The position numbers were made by a program, and so were the translations under genes. DNA of 64,000 bases from Prunella strophiata (Eukaryota; Chordata; Aves; Passeriformes; Prunellidae). The notes beneath the pieces are model-generated. The model worked only from the letters and a program-made list of their open reading frames with translations. It had not been told where the DNA came from and did no database searches. Numbering within the stretch: the stretch's first letter is position 1; each line of letters opens with the position of its first letter. The DNA is taken from contig JAZBQD010000015.1 in assembly GCA_036583965.1 (NCBI GenBank), forward strand, positions 64,572,330 to 64,636,329, given 5' to 3'. This document shows positions 39,405 to 49,890 of the stretch, piece after piece.

Positions 39405-39428
39405 GATATTTTTCTTTTTATTTTTCAG
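39405..39428 (+). promoter_or_regulatory. 3' splice site (acceptor) of the MOCOS exon
   Basis: A pyrimidine tract, almost all T, runs from 39409 to 39426 and ends in CAG at 39426-39428. The protein match to MOCOS begins directly after it with Ile-Leu-Gln-His-Phe-His. The exon therefore starts at a split codon, and the TTG at 39433 is an ordinary Leu codon, not an initiator. Confidence 0.9.
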
Positions 39429-40067
39429 AATATTGCAACACTTTCACACTACTGCTGAGGATTACACCGTCATTTTCACATCTGGATGCACAGCTGCACT
39501 TAAACTGGTAGCAGAATCATTCCCTTGGACACCTGAAGGCACAAAGCAACCCAGCAGTCGATTTTGTTACCTAACTGACAGCCACACATCTGTGGTTGGT
39601 ATGAGGGGCATAACTGCTTCAATGAATGTCTTGTCTGTTCCAATAAAACCAAAGGAAATTTTGTTAGCAAAAAGCAGGTTACCAGCTGAAGAACAAAACT
39701 GCACAACACCTCATCTATTTTCTTACCCAGCTCAGAGCAATTTTTCTGGTACCAAATATCCCCTTTCATGGATACAGGACATAAAATCTGGAAGACTCTG
39801 CCCCATCAAACTACCAGGGAAGTGGTTTGTTCTACTAGATGCAGCCTCCTACGTGAGCAGTTCTCCATTAGACCTGGGAGTTCACCAAGCTGACTTTATC
39901 CCCATCTCATTCTATAAAATCTTTGGATTCCCAACTGGTTTAGGAGCATTATTAGTAAACAACAGAATTGCTCCCCTCTTAAGGAAAACCTATTTTGGAG
40001 GTGGAACTGCAGCTGCCTACCTTGCTGGAGAGGATTTTTATTTCCCCAGGAAATCCATAGCAGAAAG
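39429..40067 (+). CDS. MOCOS: MOCOS internal exon: molybdenum cofactor sulfurase, NifS-like PLP domain (partial gene)
   Basis: MOCOS uses cysteine as sulfur donor to add the terminal sulfido ligand to molybdenum cofactor, which activates xanthine dehydrogenase and aldehyde oxidase in the cytosol. This 639-base exon has no stop and closely matches the vertebrate protein as I know it (for example HFHTTAEDYTVIFTSGCTAA, CYLTDSHTSVVGMR, KTYFGGGTAAAYLAGEDFY). Its first base completes a split codon; 212 full codons follow from 39430, and two bases of an Arg codon remain at the end, so both splice phases are the same. Visible landmarks, numbered within the exon: a phosphate-binding type loop SGCTAALKL near residues 18-26, the PLP-stacking His52 (39583-39585) in TDSHTS, Asp137 (39838-39840) in LLDAASY, and the Schiff-base Lys163 (39916-39918) in SFYKIFGFPTG. 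The segment at about residues 70-95 is the least conserved against human. The persulfide cysteine and the C-terminal MOSC domain lie in later exons not found here. Residue roles are inferred from the class V aminotransferase/NifS family. Confidence 0.96.
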
Positions 40068-40073
40068 GTAAGG
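40066..40073 (+). promoter_or_regulatory. 5' splice site (donor) of the MOCOS exon
   Basis: The exon ends AAAG and the intron starts GTAAGG at 40068, a near-consensus U1 target. Without splicing, the frame would meet TAA at 40069-40071, one codon past the last match to the family. This fixes the exon end at 40067. Confidence 0.92.
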
Positions 40074-40844
40074 CTTTGTTTAACAAAACAGAATTTTTTG
40101 CTGATACTGTTTGCATCAGACAAATGTCTCAGGCTTGGCATATGTACTGGGCTGTGATGCATGTTCTTTTTATGCAGTTGGATAGGTATCTCACATCTGA
40201 CTCAGTTTGTTTTATTATTCTTTTTTCCTATCTAAAGAACATAATCTGAAATATCTACCTTTCTTTCCTGATCTAGTTTGCCAAAACTTCTAAAAATATA
40301 AGGCTTCATTTAGTGACATAAAGGTAAATCCATGTATTTTTTAATTTGTATTTAAGGTACCTCAGTGGAAACTTGATTTGTTTTTGAAACTCTGCACCCA
40401 AAGCAGCCAGAGCAAGGTTGATCACACAGTGTAACTACTCTCAGTGAAATTGCAAAGTTAGTTCTATGTGTTTCACTGGAAATGTGCAATGCTTTACCCT
40501 CAAGACAAGCTTTATCAGAATAACAAGTTAAGTAAAATACATTACCTACAGCAAATACTTGCAGTGCTCTTATTCCTTGGCTGAGGTTCTGAAGTAGCTC
40601 TGAAGCTCTCCTACAGAAAATGGAGGACACCTAAGGGAGGTCAAACATACACACATAAGAAAATGCAGGGCAATAAAGTAAGCTTCACCAGTTCCTGAAC
40701 ACACTGAAGTGCCACTCTTAGTGATGCTTGGTCTCTCTGCCCCTCTCCTTCATCTCCTTCATGTCAGCAACAACTTGCAGTTAAGGGTCTTTCTTCCTGT
40801 CTCACATCTGCACAAAGGAAATGCTAGAGAACAGCATTTCATCA
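40068..40844. other. Start of the intron downstream of the MOCOS exon
   Basis: Ordinary intronic sequence lies between the donor and the first downstream CR1. Frames on the minus strand at 39896-40162 and 40352-40630 overlap or follow the exon and are shadows or chance. Confidence 0.6.
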
Positions 40845-42930
40845 CAGGATCATAGAACAGTTTGTGTTGGAAGGGACCTTAAAGATCATCTAGTTCCAAG
40901 CCCCCTGCTGTGGGCCCAGACACCTTCCACTAGACCAGATTACTCAGAGGACCATCCAGCCTGGCCTTGAACACTTGCAGGGATGAGGCATTGAGGAACT
41001 TCTCTGGGCAACCTTTTCCACTGCCTCACTACTCTCACAGTAAAAAAATTCTTCCTCACATCTAATCTAAATCTTTCCCCTTTCTGTTTGAATTTCCCTT
41101 TATCCTGTCAGTATACACCCTTGTAAAAAGTCTCTCTCCAGTTCTCTTGTAGGCCTCCTTCAGGTACAGGGAGACTGCTGTAAGGTCTTCCCTGAACCTT
41201 CTCTTTTCCATGCTGAACAACCCCAATTCTCTCAGCCTGTCTTTGTAAGAGAGGTACTCCAGTCCTCTGAGCATTTTCATGACCCTTTTCTGGACTCACT
41301 CAAACAGATCCATTTCCTTCCTGTGTTGGGTGCCTCAGAGCTGGATGCAGCACTCCAGGTGGGGTCTTATAAGACCAGAGCATAGGGGCAGTATTCCCTC
41401 CTCAACCTGCTGGCCACGCTGCTTTGGATGAATCCCAGGACATGGTTGGCTTTCTGGGCTGCCAGCACACTCATTGCTGGGTCATGTTGAGCTTCTCATC
41501 AATCAACACATCCAAGTCCTTCTCCCCAGGGCTGATGTCAGTTCATTCTCCACCCAGCCTATATTTGTGTTTGGGAATGCCCTGACCCGTGTGCAGGGCA
41601 TTGTTTTACATGGCATTGTTGAGATTTATGATATTCACACAGGTCCACCTCTCAAGCCTGCCAAGGGCCCTCTGGCATCCCTTCCCTCCAGTGTGTCAAC
41701 TGCACCACACAGCTTGGTGACATTGGCAAACTTGCTGAGGCTGCACTCAGTTCTACTGCCTACATCACTGACAAAGATGGTGAACATGCCAGTCCCCATA
41801 TCAACCCCTGAGGAACACCTCCTGTCACTGGTTTCCACTTGGACATCGAGCTACTGGTGGCAGCTCTTTGCATGTCATCATCCAGCCAATCCATCCACTC
41901 ATCCACTGAGTGGTCCATCTGTCAAACCCATGCCTGTTCAGTTTAGCAGCAAGGGTGCCATGCAAGACAGTGACAAGTGCTTTCCACAAGTCCAGGCAGA
42001 TGATGTCACTTGCTTGTCCCTTATCCACCAATGCTGTAGCGCCATTGTAATAGGCCACTAAATATGAAGGACATGGTTTGCCCTTGCTGAAACCATGTTG
42101 GCTGGCAGAAATCACCTTCTTATTTAACATGGGCCTTAGCATAACTTCCAGGGTGATTGCTTCATGTTCTGGCTGGGCACCAAGGTGAGACTAACCAACG
42201 TGTAGCTCCCCAGGTCTTCCTTTCCTCCCTTTTTAAAACTGGGGGTTCCAGTCAGTGGGAACTTCACCTGACTGCCATGACTTCTTAAATACAATGGAAA
42301 GTGGCTTAACCACTTCATCCACCATTTCCTTCAGGACCCACAGATGCATCTCATCGGATGCCATGGACTTGGTCACCTTCAGGTTCCTTGGATAGTCTCA
42401 AACCTGTTCTTTTCCTAGAGTTTTCCTCATTCCTCCAGTTCTTGCCTCTTCATTCTGTGACTTGGGCAGTGTGCCTGGAGCACTTGCCAGTCAAGACAGA
42501 GGCAAATAAGTCATTGAATAAAAGCCTTCTCCATATCCTGGGTAACCAGGTGTCCTGATCCCTTCTGGAGAGAGCCTACATTTTCCCTAGTCTTCCTTTA
42601 ACTACCAATGTACAGTTTTTCTTGTTTCCTTTGATGTCCCTGTCCAAATTTAATTCTCTGAGGGCTCCACCTTTCCTAGCCTGATGCCTAGCAGCTCAGA
42701 CAACCCCTCTGTATTCCTCCCAGTTTACCTGTTTTTGCTTCTACCCCCTGCAGGCTTCCTTTCTGTGTTTTGTTTTTTTCAGAGGCTCCTTGTTATCCAT
42801 GCAGGCCTCCTGGCATTTTTGCCTGACTTCCTCTTTATTAAGATGCATCATTCCTAAGCTTGGAATAGATGACCCTTGAATCCTAACCAGCTCTCTTGCC
42901 TCACTCTTCCTTCCAGGGCTTTATCCCACA
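40845..42930 (-). mobile_element. CR1 LINE, 5'-truncated, about 2.1 kb, with decayed reverse transcriptase
   Basis: This is the longest element in the window. Its 3' end is at the low coordinate: GATCATAGAACAG then GTTGGAAGGGACCTTAAAGA. The body follows the antisense CR1 order, including CATCCAGCCTGGCCTTGAAC, TTCTCATCAATCAACACATC, CCACCCAGCCTATATTTGTG and CCTGAGGAACACCTCCTGTC. On the minus strand 42142-41825 encodes the polymerase region: SASQHGFSKGKPCPSYLVAY, then NGATALVDKG, then DIICLDLWKALVTVLHGTL. The last is the palm motif A region, where CR1 normally has LDLxKAFDTV; the FD has become LV here. Upstream polymerase sequence reaches about 42930, where homology ends at a CTTTATCCCACAGTATTCTA segment. 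Stops and lost residues show it is dead. It lies antisense to MOCOS, about 0.8 kb past the exon. Confidence 0.96.
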
Positions 42931-44499
42931 GTATTCTAACAAATATGAAATACATATTGATAAATACATATATATATAAAATTATAGCCCTTGAGAAAGG
43001 TTAGAGATGAAATGGGGAAATGGTAAAAAAAGCCCTTCATTCCTTTCAATTGTTTATGGATGTGTATTCAGAAACTTGATACCCTGCATCTCCCGTGGTG
43101 TGAATATCTGACCTTTCACTTTATGCAAAATGATGCTTCATGTGTTTGCAGCTCTTCTGGGTGTGTGCTCTGCTGCTGGGGGTGGGGTTCTGGTTCTGGA
43201 CTGGTAAATGCAGAGGCTGGCTGCATTCACCTGGCTCTTGCCAGATGAGACCATGCATTATTTCTGAATTGGATGTTGGTACAGTGAATGTCCAGGTAAT
43301 CTTTTCATATAGAAATAAAAAGAACAGGGAAACATTGTCATTCAGACCTCTGTTTCTGATTTTTCAAACCAAAAAGGCTTTGAAGTGCAGCTCTCACTGA
43401 AATTTAGGATAACAAGGCATAGAAATCATGGGATCCCAGGGTGCTCCTGCATCATCTGCGAGCCAAGGATAAAACTCCCTTTAATTTCACCCGGGCAGGC
43501 TCTAGTTTCCAAGCAGCTTTTCTAGAGGTAATTGATACATGACTCCTGAGATTGCATAGCAGATGAAAATACCTGAAATGTGTTTTAGATCTCAGTTCTG
43601 CTTTTATACTTTCTTTAATTAGGAAGTGAAAGGTATGTGGAAACCTGCAGGGGTACTCTATTTCTGGTATATTTTTCAAGAGTTTTCAAAAGTTGACTAA
43701 TTATAAACGTTTCATGTATCTGAAGGCTCCCACTGTTTCAAGGGCTTTTTTACTGAGTTCAGAAGAAGGGCCTGCTTTAACCATCTTCTACTACAGAGTC
43801 AGAAACAAAGGAAATTGACTTCTAAGGCTGAGTACACAATGTGTAATCTTGGTATGAGGGATTAAAACTAAAATAATCAAAACTGACAGTTGGATACTAG
43901 TTCCCATTAAACACCAAAGTGTCATGCAGACAGTCTAAGTCATTGTTCATATGTCAATATTTATACTTGGCATCATCTGATCCTTTGGTTGTTATTTGAA
44001 AAGCCAATATTTAAAAGTTCATGTTTAGGGCATTACTGATGGAGTCCATAATTTCTCATGAACTGTGGAGACTTAAAGTTCTGCCTGGAGAAGCTTGACG
44101 TTTTCAAACATAGGTCAGGAATGAGGAGAACTTTCTTGAAGAGTAAAAACAGCATGTTCCACTGACATTCTCAATCAATGTGATTCAAGCTATATCACCT
44201 TTTTTTTTTTTTTTTTTTCTTTTCTGTCAGCTGCTTTGGGTTTTGCTTTGTTATGTTTTTAAACTGTTTTCCCAATAATAAAATACAGGCAGAGCAGTTA
44301 GGAACAGAACTACTACACTTCAAATGAAATGCCAGGTCACTGTGGCCAGTTAACACAATTACCTAATCTGTGGGCCACGTTTCCATTTCTTTGCTAGTGG
44401 CTGAAACACCTGGGTCATTGTTTGTCACATGCACAGCAGCCCTAATCAGGTTCATAATCCCTGCCATATTGCAGTAAGGAACCTCTGTCCTTGTAGGGC
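42931..44499. other. Non-coding intronic stretch
   Basis: It holds an (AT)n patch at about 42957-42980 and a run of 19 T at 44200-44218. A frame at 43140-43400 crosses a donor-like CCAG/GTAATC at 43296 but encodes nothing resembling MOCOS. Confidence 0.45.
44200..44218 (-). repeat. Poly(T) tract (T19)
   Basis: Nineteen T, then CTTTTCTGTCAG. No retroposed sequence is evident next to it. Confidence 0.9.
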
Positions 44500-44620
44500 A
44501 TCCAAACCCAACTGGCGAAAGCCCTGAACAACCTGCTCCAGCTGGACATGCTTTATGCTGGAGGTTGGATTTGAGATTCCCAGGGGTCCTTTCCAGCCTC
44601 TGTGCTTCTGTGATTGATTT
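44500..44620 (+). mobile_element. CR1 LINE 3' end, sense strand, short
   Basis: The stretch GCCCTGAACAACCTGCTCCA, GCTGGACATGCTTTATGCTG, GAGGTTGGATTTGAGATTCC, GGTCCTTTCCAGCCTCTGTG and TTCTGTGATTGATT is the sense 3' end of CR1, including the terminal 8-mer type end. A decayed portion may start near 44450. Confidence 0.87.
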
Positions 44621-46278
44621 TGTGCACCTCTCCCAAGCTCCATCTGCACTGTCTCTTCAGAAGTGTCTTCGTACTTCCAAAAGGTTTTATTTTTAATTTT
44701 CTTCTTTTTTAAAAATGCTTCTTTACAGTGTGTGATTAGTATTCAGCTTGAGTACACTGAAACATGTCATTTCATGTGGTGATTCATAAGGAAACTTGAA
44801 CTCTAGCAAATGTCATTGGAAAAGCGGATTTGAATATATGTGTCTGAGTGCCACCAGCAGAAGGTATTCCCCATTCGCACATAATCCAAGAGCAGTGTAC
44901 TAAGAAAATAGCTTTTTCAGAGTCAAGGTGAAACTCAAGTGGAAACATGTAATGGGATACAGCTTATCCATCTTTCCTTCCCAGGACTGTCAAAATGGTT
45001 GCCATGTTTCTTAATAGATACAGCTTTTGCTAGTGTTCCTTGTACTTTATTTTGTTGTTCCTGCTATATAAATTAATGTACCACAGTCTCTTTTACATTT
45101 CTTTAATACCTTAAATCACTTCCATGTTTTCCCATTTCATGTCAGTAGCCAATCTTGCCATCTCAACTTTTAAAATCATGTTTATTGTATTTTCATCCTT
45201 CTATCTAACAGCTTGACAAATTACTATTATCATTCACAAATCTAGCCTCATTTCCCATGGTTTTTTTGTGGTTTTTTTTTTTTTTTTTCTGCATGAGATA
45301 ATAAAATAATATGATTATGGATAGCAAGAATTCAGCGATAAAATATTCATCATCTGCCCTATTTTTCTTTTGTATCTGGGAGTGCTATTCAGAATCTGAT
45401 CATCCTGGAATTTATGACTAAGGGAAAAGGAGCTATTTGCGTTATCTGTAAATTAAGTATCTTCATCTTAGTCTAGCAGTGTGAAATATCTAGTGCATTA
45501 GGTGTTGTATGTTGTTCATTTCCAAATGCATTTTCAAAAGCTTTGGAAATCCAGATGACATGACTTTGTCCCTGACAAAGTTTTAGTGACTCTTTCCTCT
45601 GCTGCTTGAATAATTTAACAATCCCAAAGCAGCACCCACACTTTTGTAGTCTATTATGCATTGCACTTAGCCACAGCAGGTTTCTTTATTCTTGATGCTG
45701 TGGCTAGATATGTCTGGGACAACTCTGTGCACACTTATGCAGTGTATACTGACATGTTTTGGGTCCTCAGTTGCATTCTGTGTTTGTGTGTGCTGAGGGG
45801 GAGGGAAGAAAGCAAGGAATTCAAAATAGAGGTAGAAAGCTAGGGATGAAAACTAGAGTCCCAAGAGCTGGAGCTGAGACAAAATCCTGAGGCTGGGTAG
45901 TGGGTATGCAGCAGCTTGAGAATCCTTTGGTAAATAAAGCCGACCTGCTTGAAGCAATCTCTTTAGCATGATTGTTTCTGTCAGCCTAGAAAGAAAGAAT
46001 ATACTGACAGGTGCTGGCTTAATCCACCAGAGCTCTTCACAGTGCTGAGAAATTCACCTAGGGCCTGGACTGTGCTGAGAAGAGCACAGTCTTTATGTGC
46101 AAGCTCACCTTGTAGTCTGGCACATGCTCATTTGCTCCACACATGAGGACTCTGGCCATCTGCCCATGATTACTTTAATGTGGTAAGTGGACTGAAGTAT
46201 CACCCTGTCAAAAACACATTTTGTTTAAGCATTTTGCTATGCTACTTCTACATTTTTGTGATGTTTAGAGATTTCCAA

Positions 46279-46326
46279 CCAGGGCCACTTATGGGAGAAT
46301 TTCCAGGGCCACTTATGAGAGAATTT
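46279..46326 (+). repeat. 24-bp tandem duplication, two copies
   Basis: The unit CCAGGGCCACTTATGGGAG plus AATTT occurs at 46279-46302 and again at 46303-46326 with one G to A change. The high identity suggests a recent duplication by slippage. Confidence 0.93.
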
Positions 46327-46994
46327 CCTGAACAAGCACCCTTTCAAATAGCAGTGATGGATTTCAGATTAGGTACTTCAGAAGCAATGGGATCTTCATC
46401 TAATTTCTAATGGGTGTTTGCACCATGAGAATGGCTTCTGCACCTGGCAGACCTGTTGCAGCTCCTGACAGGGACTTGTAAGCCTGAACAGGGATCAAGA
46501 CAGTGAACAAGTCACTTCCTTCCTCTCAGCTCCCAGTGCCACCCTGTCCTGCAGAGATGAGAGGTCAGAGGTTATTCAGAAGAATTGCATAGGACTGTCA
46601 CCCAGCTGTTCCCTGTGTCTGAAAGGCAAAGTCCTTTCATTTAACTGATAGAACTTAATTCTGACAATTTTTATAACTGTTGTTTAAAACAAGAGCTGTG
46701 GAGAAAAAAAAGGGTAACTGTAAGAAGGTTCAAGTAAGCAGTTACTCTTTCCCTTCTCTGCTGAAGTGTTAAGTATCTGCTGGCAAGCTTCATGCAGTCT
46801 GTTTTGTTACCTCTCAGGACATCCAGGGTGGCAGTTGACATTTGCTGTGTTTTTCTGCCAGCCATCACTGCAGCCAGCCAAATTCTTCAGTATTTCTTCA
46901 GATGCAAAGGAGAGTTTTGCTCATATTTTTGGTTCAAAGTCCCACCATTAAGAGGGCATTCGTGTGTCATTCTGCAATCTAATCCTCCGGGTGA

Positions 46995-47212
46995 TTTTTT
47001 TTTTTTTTTTTCAATATTGAAGTTGTTTCATTCCCCAGCATAGTCAGAATAAACTGAAAATTGTACATCAGAGACCCAAATGCTATCCTGAGGGGGTCAC
47101 TTTTTGATCTTGATTCACCATGGGATTCACCTTCAATTGCTGAATCTGGGGTAAACTGAAAGCAGTGCCCCTGATAAATGCCTGTAGAGAACAACCAGTC
47201 ACTTGAAAACAT
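46995..47212 (-). other. Possible retroposed fragment ending in poly(A)
   Basis: On the minus strand an open stretch from 47212 runs to a run of 17 A (complement of T17 at 46995-47011). The segment before the run, AATGAAACAACTTCAATATT, has no AATAAA signal close to it, and no clear target-site duplication was found. I do not recognise a parent gene. It may equally be an ordinary intronic A-run. Confidence 0.25.
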
Positions 47213-48900
47213 GTTTGCTAACTTGGATTAGTGGGTAGTCACCCAAACAGAAGCAATAATATCGGTAAAACTTTGAAGAGGCAATACAGTTGGCAGAGGT
47301 TGCTTCTGTCAGTCAGCCAGCCCCACCTCTATTCATTTGCACACTCCTGGAATGTTCAAATACCAGGGTGCAATCTACAGTATGGAAATAAATACAGAAG
47401 GAGGTATTTTCCTCAGGCAGGGAAGGTAGTGGATCTTGCATGCTTTTTAGAAATGTTTAGCATAATGAAATCAATAAAACCCAGAAATACATAGAATTTT
47501 TTAACTGTACCATAGATTCTCTTACTTGAAAGTAGGCTGATCCAACTAACCATGTTCATCTTCTGTTTTGCAAGTGCCATTGAAAGCTGGTAGAAATCAT
47601 GGGCCCAGTGTGGCCACATGCCTATCACAGAGAGGCACATGTAAATCACAGAAAGCACCAATCTGTATTTTTGGGAAACTCCCTCCCACTGTATGAATGG
47701 AATCAAATTACTGATTTATGAAATAAACCTTATAAACTGCTAGAGAGCTACAGCACATTCATTTTTTAAAAAGAAAAATGTGGAGCTCATTGTAAAATGC
47801 ATTTTTCTTAAAATATAAAGTGTTTTGAGATGATAGCAAGGAAAGAAGGGAATTCTGGTTTATATCAGGATTTGATTTTGCCTTTGATCAAATACAATAA
47901 AAATTTTGCTTGAACCAGGATATATCTTTGAAGTCATTGTGGCTAACAAGGTGACATAACGTAGTTTTACCCTTTGGAGTTCTTGTGTTCAAATTTAGAA
48001 TCAAACATTTTCTCTAATACTTCTCTAAAAGGCTTTGTGAATTTCTAGCACCAGCTACTGTGACTTTACAGAATTGGTTTTCTGCTCATAAATTTGCTGG
48101 CACATTTTTAATTATACTTTGTAGATTTTACATTTGTGATTGATTAGCCTGTTTGATATATAAGTATATATAATGATAACTTGTTTGGCATAAAAAAATC
48201 ACATTTTTTTCTTTGTCATTTGTACTATGTACTTTAAAATATTGTGGTACTGGATGTAAAAGGGTGAGACTGGCTTTTTGACCCAGACAGTATTTACAAG
48301 TTGTATTTAATTAATGTTAAGGGATTGATTTACTTCAAAGTGAAGGAATTAAAGCTTTTTCTCTCTCTTTTTACCTCAGGCAGTTCTTAGTAACAGGAAT
48401 AGCTGTAAATACTCCATGGTATAGTATATAATTAGTATAATGCTCTTTATTTGACTCCTGAAGTCTCAGAGACAAAAGCATGAGCTAAGGCAGACATATG
48501 GAAGAGCTGTAACTGCTATCAGGGGGTCAATTTAGGATATTTAACATTATTTTAACCTAGTTTTTATGTGCTCTGAATCCTCTGGCATCTGTGTGTGTGC
48601 TTAAATACTTTCCAAAGCAATGCTGAAATTGTTCTGAGTTGGCTACTGAAACTTTATTGGCTTCTTTGGAGTTCAGTCTCATTTTACATGGTGCAGCCTG
48701 AGATGTGCAGAAAGCACCAAGTCTGGGCAGCAGCATGTGCCTGCCCACAGGTTTGGTCCTGCACAGAGCATGTCCCTGTACCTCTTCAAAACCTCCCAAG
48801 AAGGAAGGAATCCTTCTCTCATCTTCCCTCCTACCCCAGGAAAGCCGTTACTGCTTTCTCGAACCTTTTGAGGAGAACAGGGAAGGAAGGATGCTTTTCA

Positions 48901-48923
48901 TGTGTGTGTGTGTGTGTGTGTGT
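48901..48923 (+). repeat. Microsatellite (TG)n
   Basis: Eleven uninterrupted TG units plus a T. The tract is likely polymorphic. Confidence 0.95.
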
Positions 48924-49129
48924 TTCCATGTTCCTTCCTAAAGAGGAAGGTCATCAGGGCAGGAAATGACTATGACAGATATTTATATTTTCTATTTTGC
49001 AACTTTTTAAAACATGAGATAACAGTGGACAGGAGAAAGGTGTGAAATAATAGAAATAAGAACAAGCAGAATGGAGATGGCAAAAATGGAGGAAAAGTTG
49101 AAGCAATGTGTCTATAAGGATGCCCCAAG

Positions 49130-49890
49130 CCCCAGATAGGGTGATGTGAGGTTGCTGCTGTGAGGGTGGCAGCTCTGCATGGGGAGAGGCAAATCTGCCC
49201 TGGGAGCTGATCCTGTTCACATGAGGGGGCTCATGGGAGGGCTTGGGATGTTAGGAGCAGGTGGGGAAATCCATGAAATGCATCTCAATGTGCCTGTCTC
49301 TTCACACGCCTCTGACCCACAAATGAGTGGTGTTGGCCTGTTGGAAGCTGTCATGAGCTTTGGATGAGGCACCTTTCCCTTCATCATGTGCCAAAGCTCC
49401 TGGCATGTCTTCTGCATGGATGTTGCCATCATGGGCTTCCAAGAAGCCATTGTAATCTGTGGTTTCCACAGATTTTTTTCTCTTTTGGTGAGTAAATGAG
49501 TCTAAACTGCAGGATCCTACTGTGCACTGGCTGCTGTGCCACCTAGTCCTTTCTGCCAACTGGATGGACTTTGCACTGCAGAAGAGGACACCCAGGTCCA
49601 CATGTGGATTCAAGACTCATACACATGCTTGCTCACAGCTATGAAGATGTGGTTTAATTTCCCATGTGTGGATGAGAGCTGAATGCCACATGGCCCTCTC
49701 AGTGTCCAGATAGAGCAAAGTAACCAAGACTGTGAACCCCACACCAATCCATTTGCTAGATCTGATGGTGAGCTGGTGCCTTTGCAAATGCAGCTCCGTG
49801 ACAGAGCAGGGGTGCCTCTCCAGAGACACACACCCCAGGAGCAAGGTTGTCTGGCTGCACAAACCCGGCATTTTGAACCTTCTTGATATC
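49130..49890. other. Unassigned GC-richer block with overlapping minus-strand frames
   Basis: This block has visibly more G and C and fewer A/T runs than its surroundings. The minus strand is open over much of its length, but in pieces in different frames: 49892-49617, 49831-49610, 49613-49302 and 49450-49217. That could reflect an old processed pseudogene or the inside of a degraded transposon, or simply low stop density in GC-richer DNA. I do not recognise a protein family in any of the frames, and no poly(A) tail or terminal repeats were seen. Confidence 0.35.

Larger units (their letters stand above)
44621..49129. other. Non-coding intronic stretch
   Basis: No gene was recognised. It contains poly(T) at 45272-45288, an LTR-like AATAAAGC segment near 45930, a 24-bp tandem duplication at 46279-46326, a poly(A)-ended candidate on the minus strand at 46995-47212, and a TG microsatellite at 48901-48923. 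Confidence 0.45.

Noticed and set aside
39139..39428. Possible extension of the exon upstream, from open frames at 39139-39354 and 39248-39511
   Set aside because: These are in other frames, do not match MOCOS, and the strong acceptor at 39428 coincides with the start of family similarity.
41474..42061. 195-codon + strand open frame
   Set aside because: Antisense of the CR1 reverse transcriptase region; no independent protein match.
43140..43400. Frame crossing CCAG/GTAATC at 43296, considered as the next MOCOS exon
   Set aside because: The encoded residues do not resemble the FEDGTISF segment expected after the 39429-40067 exon, and the frame continues past the putative donor.
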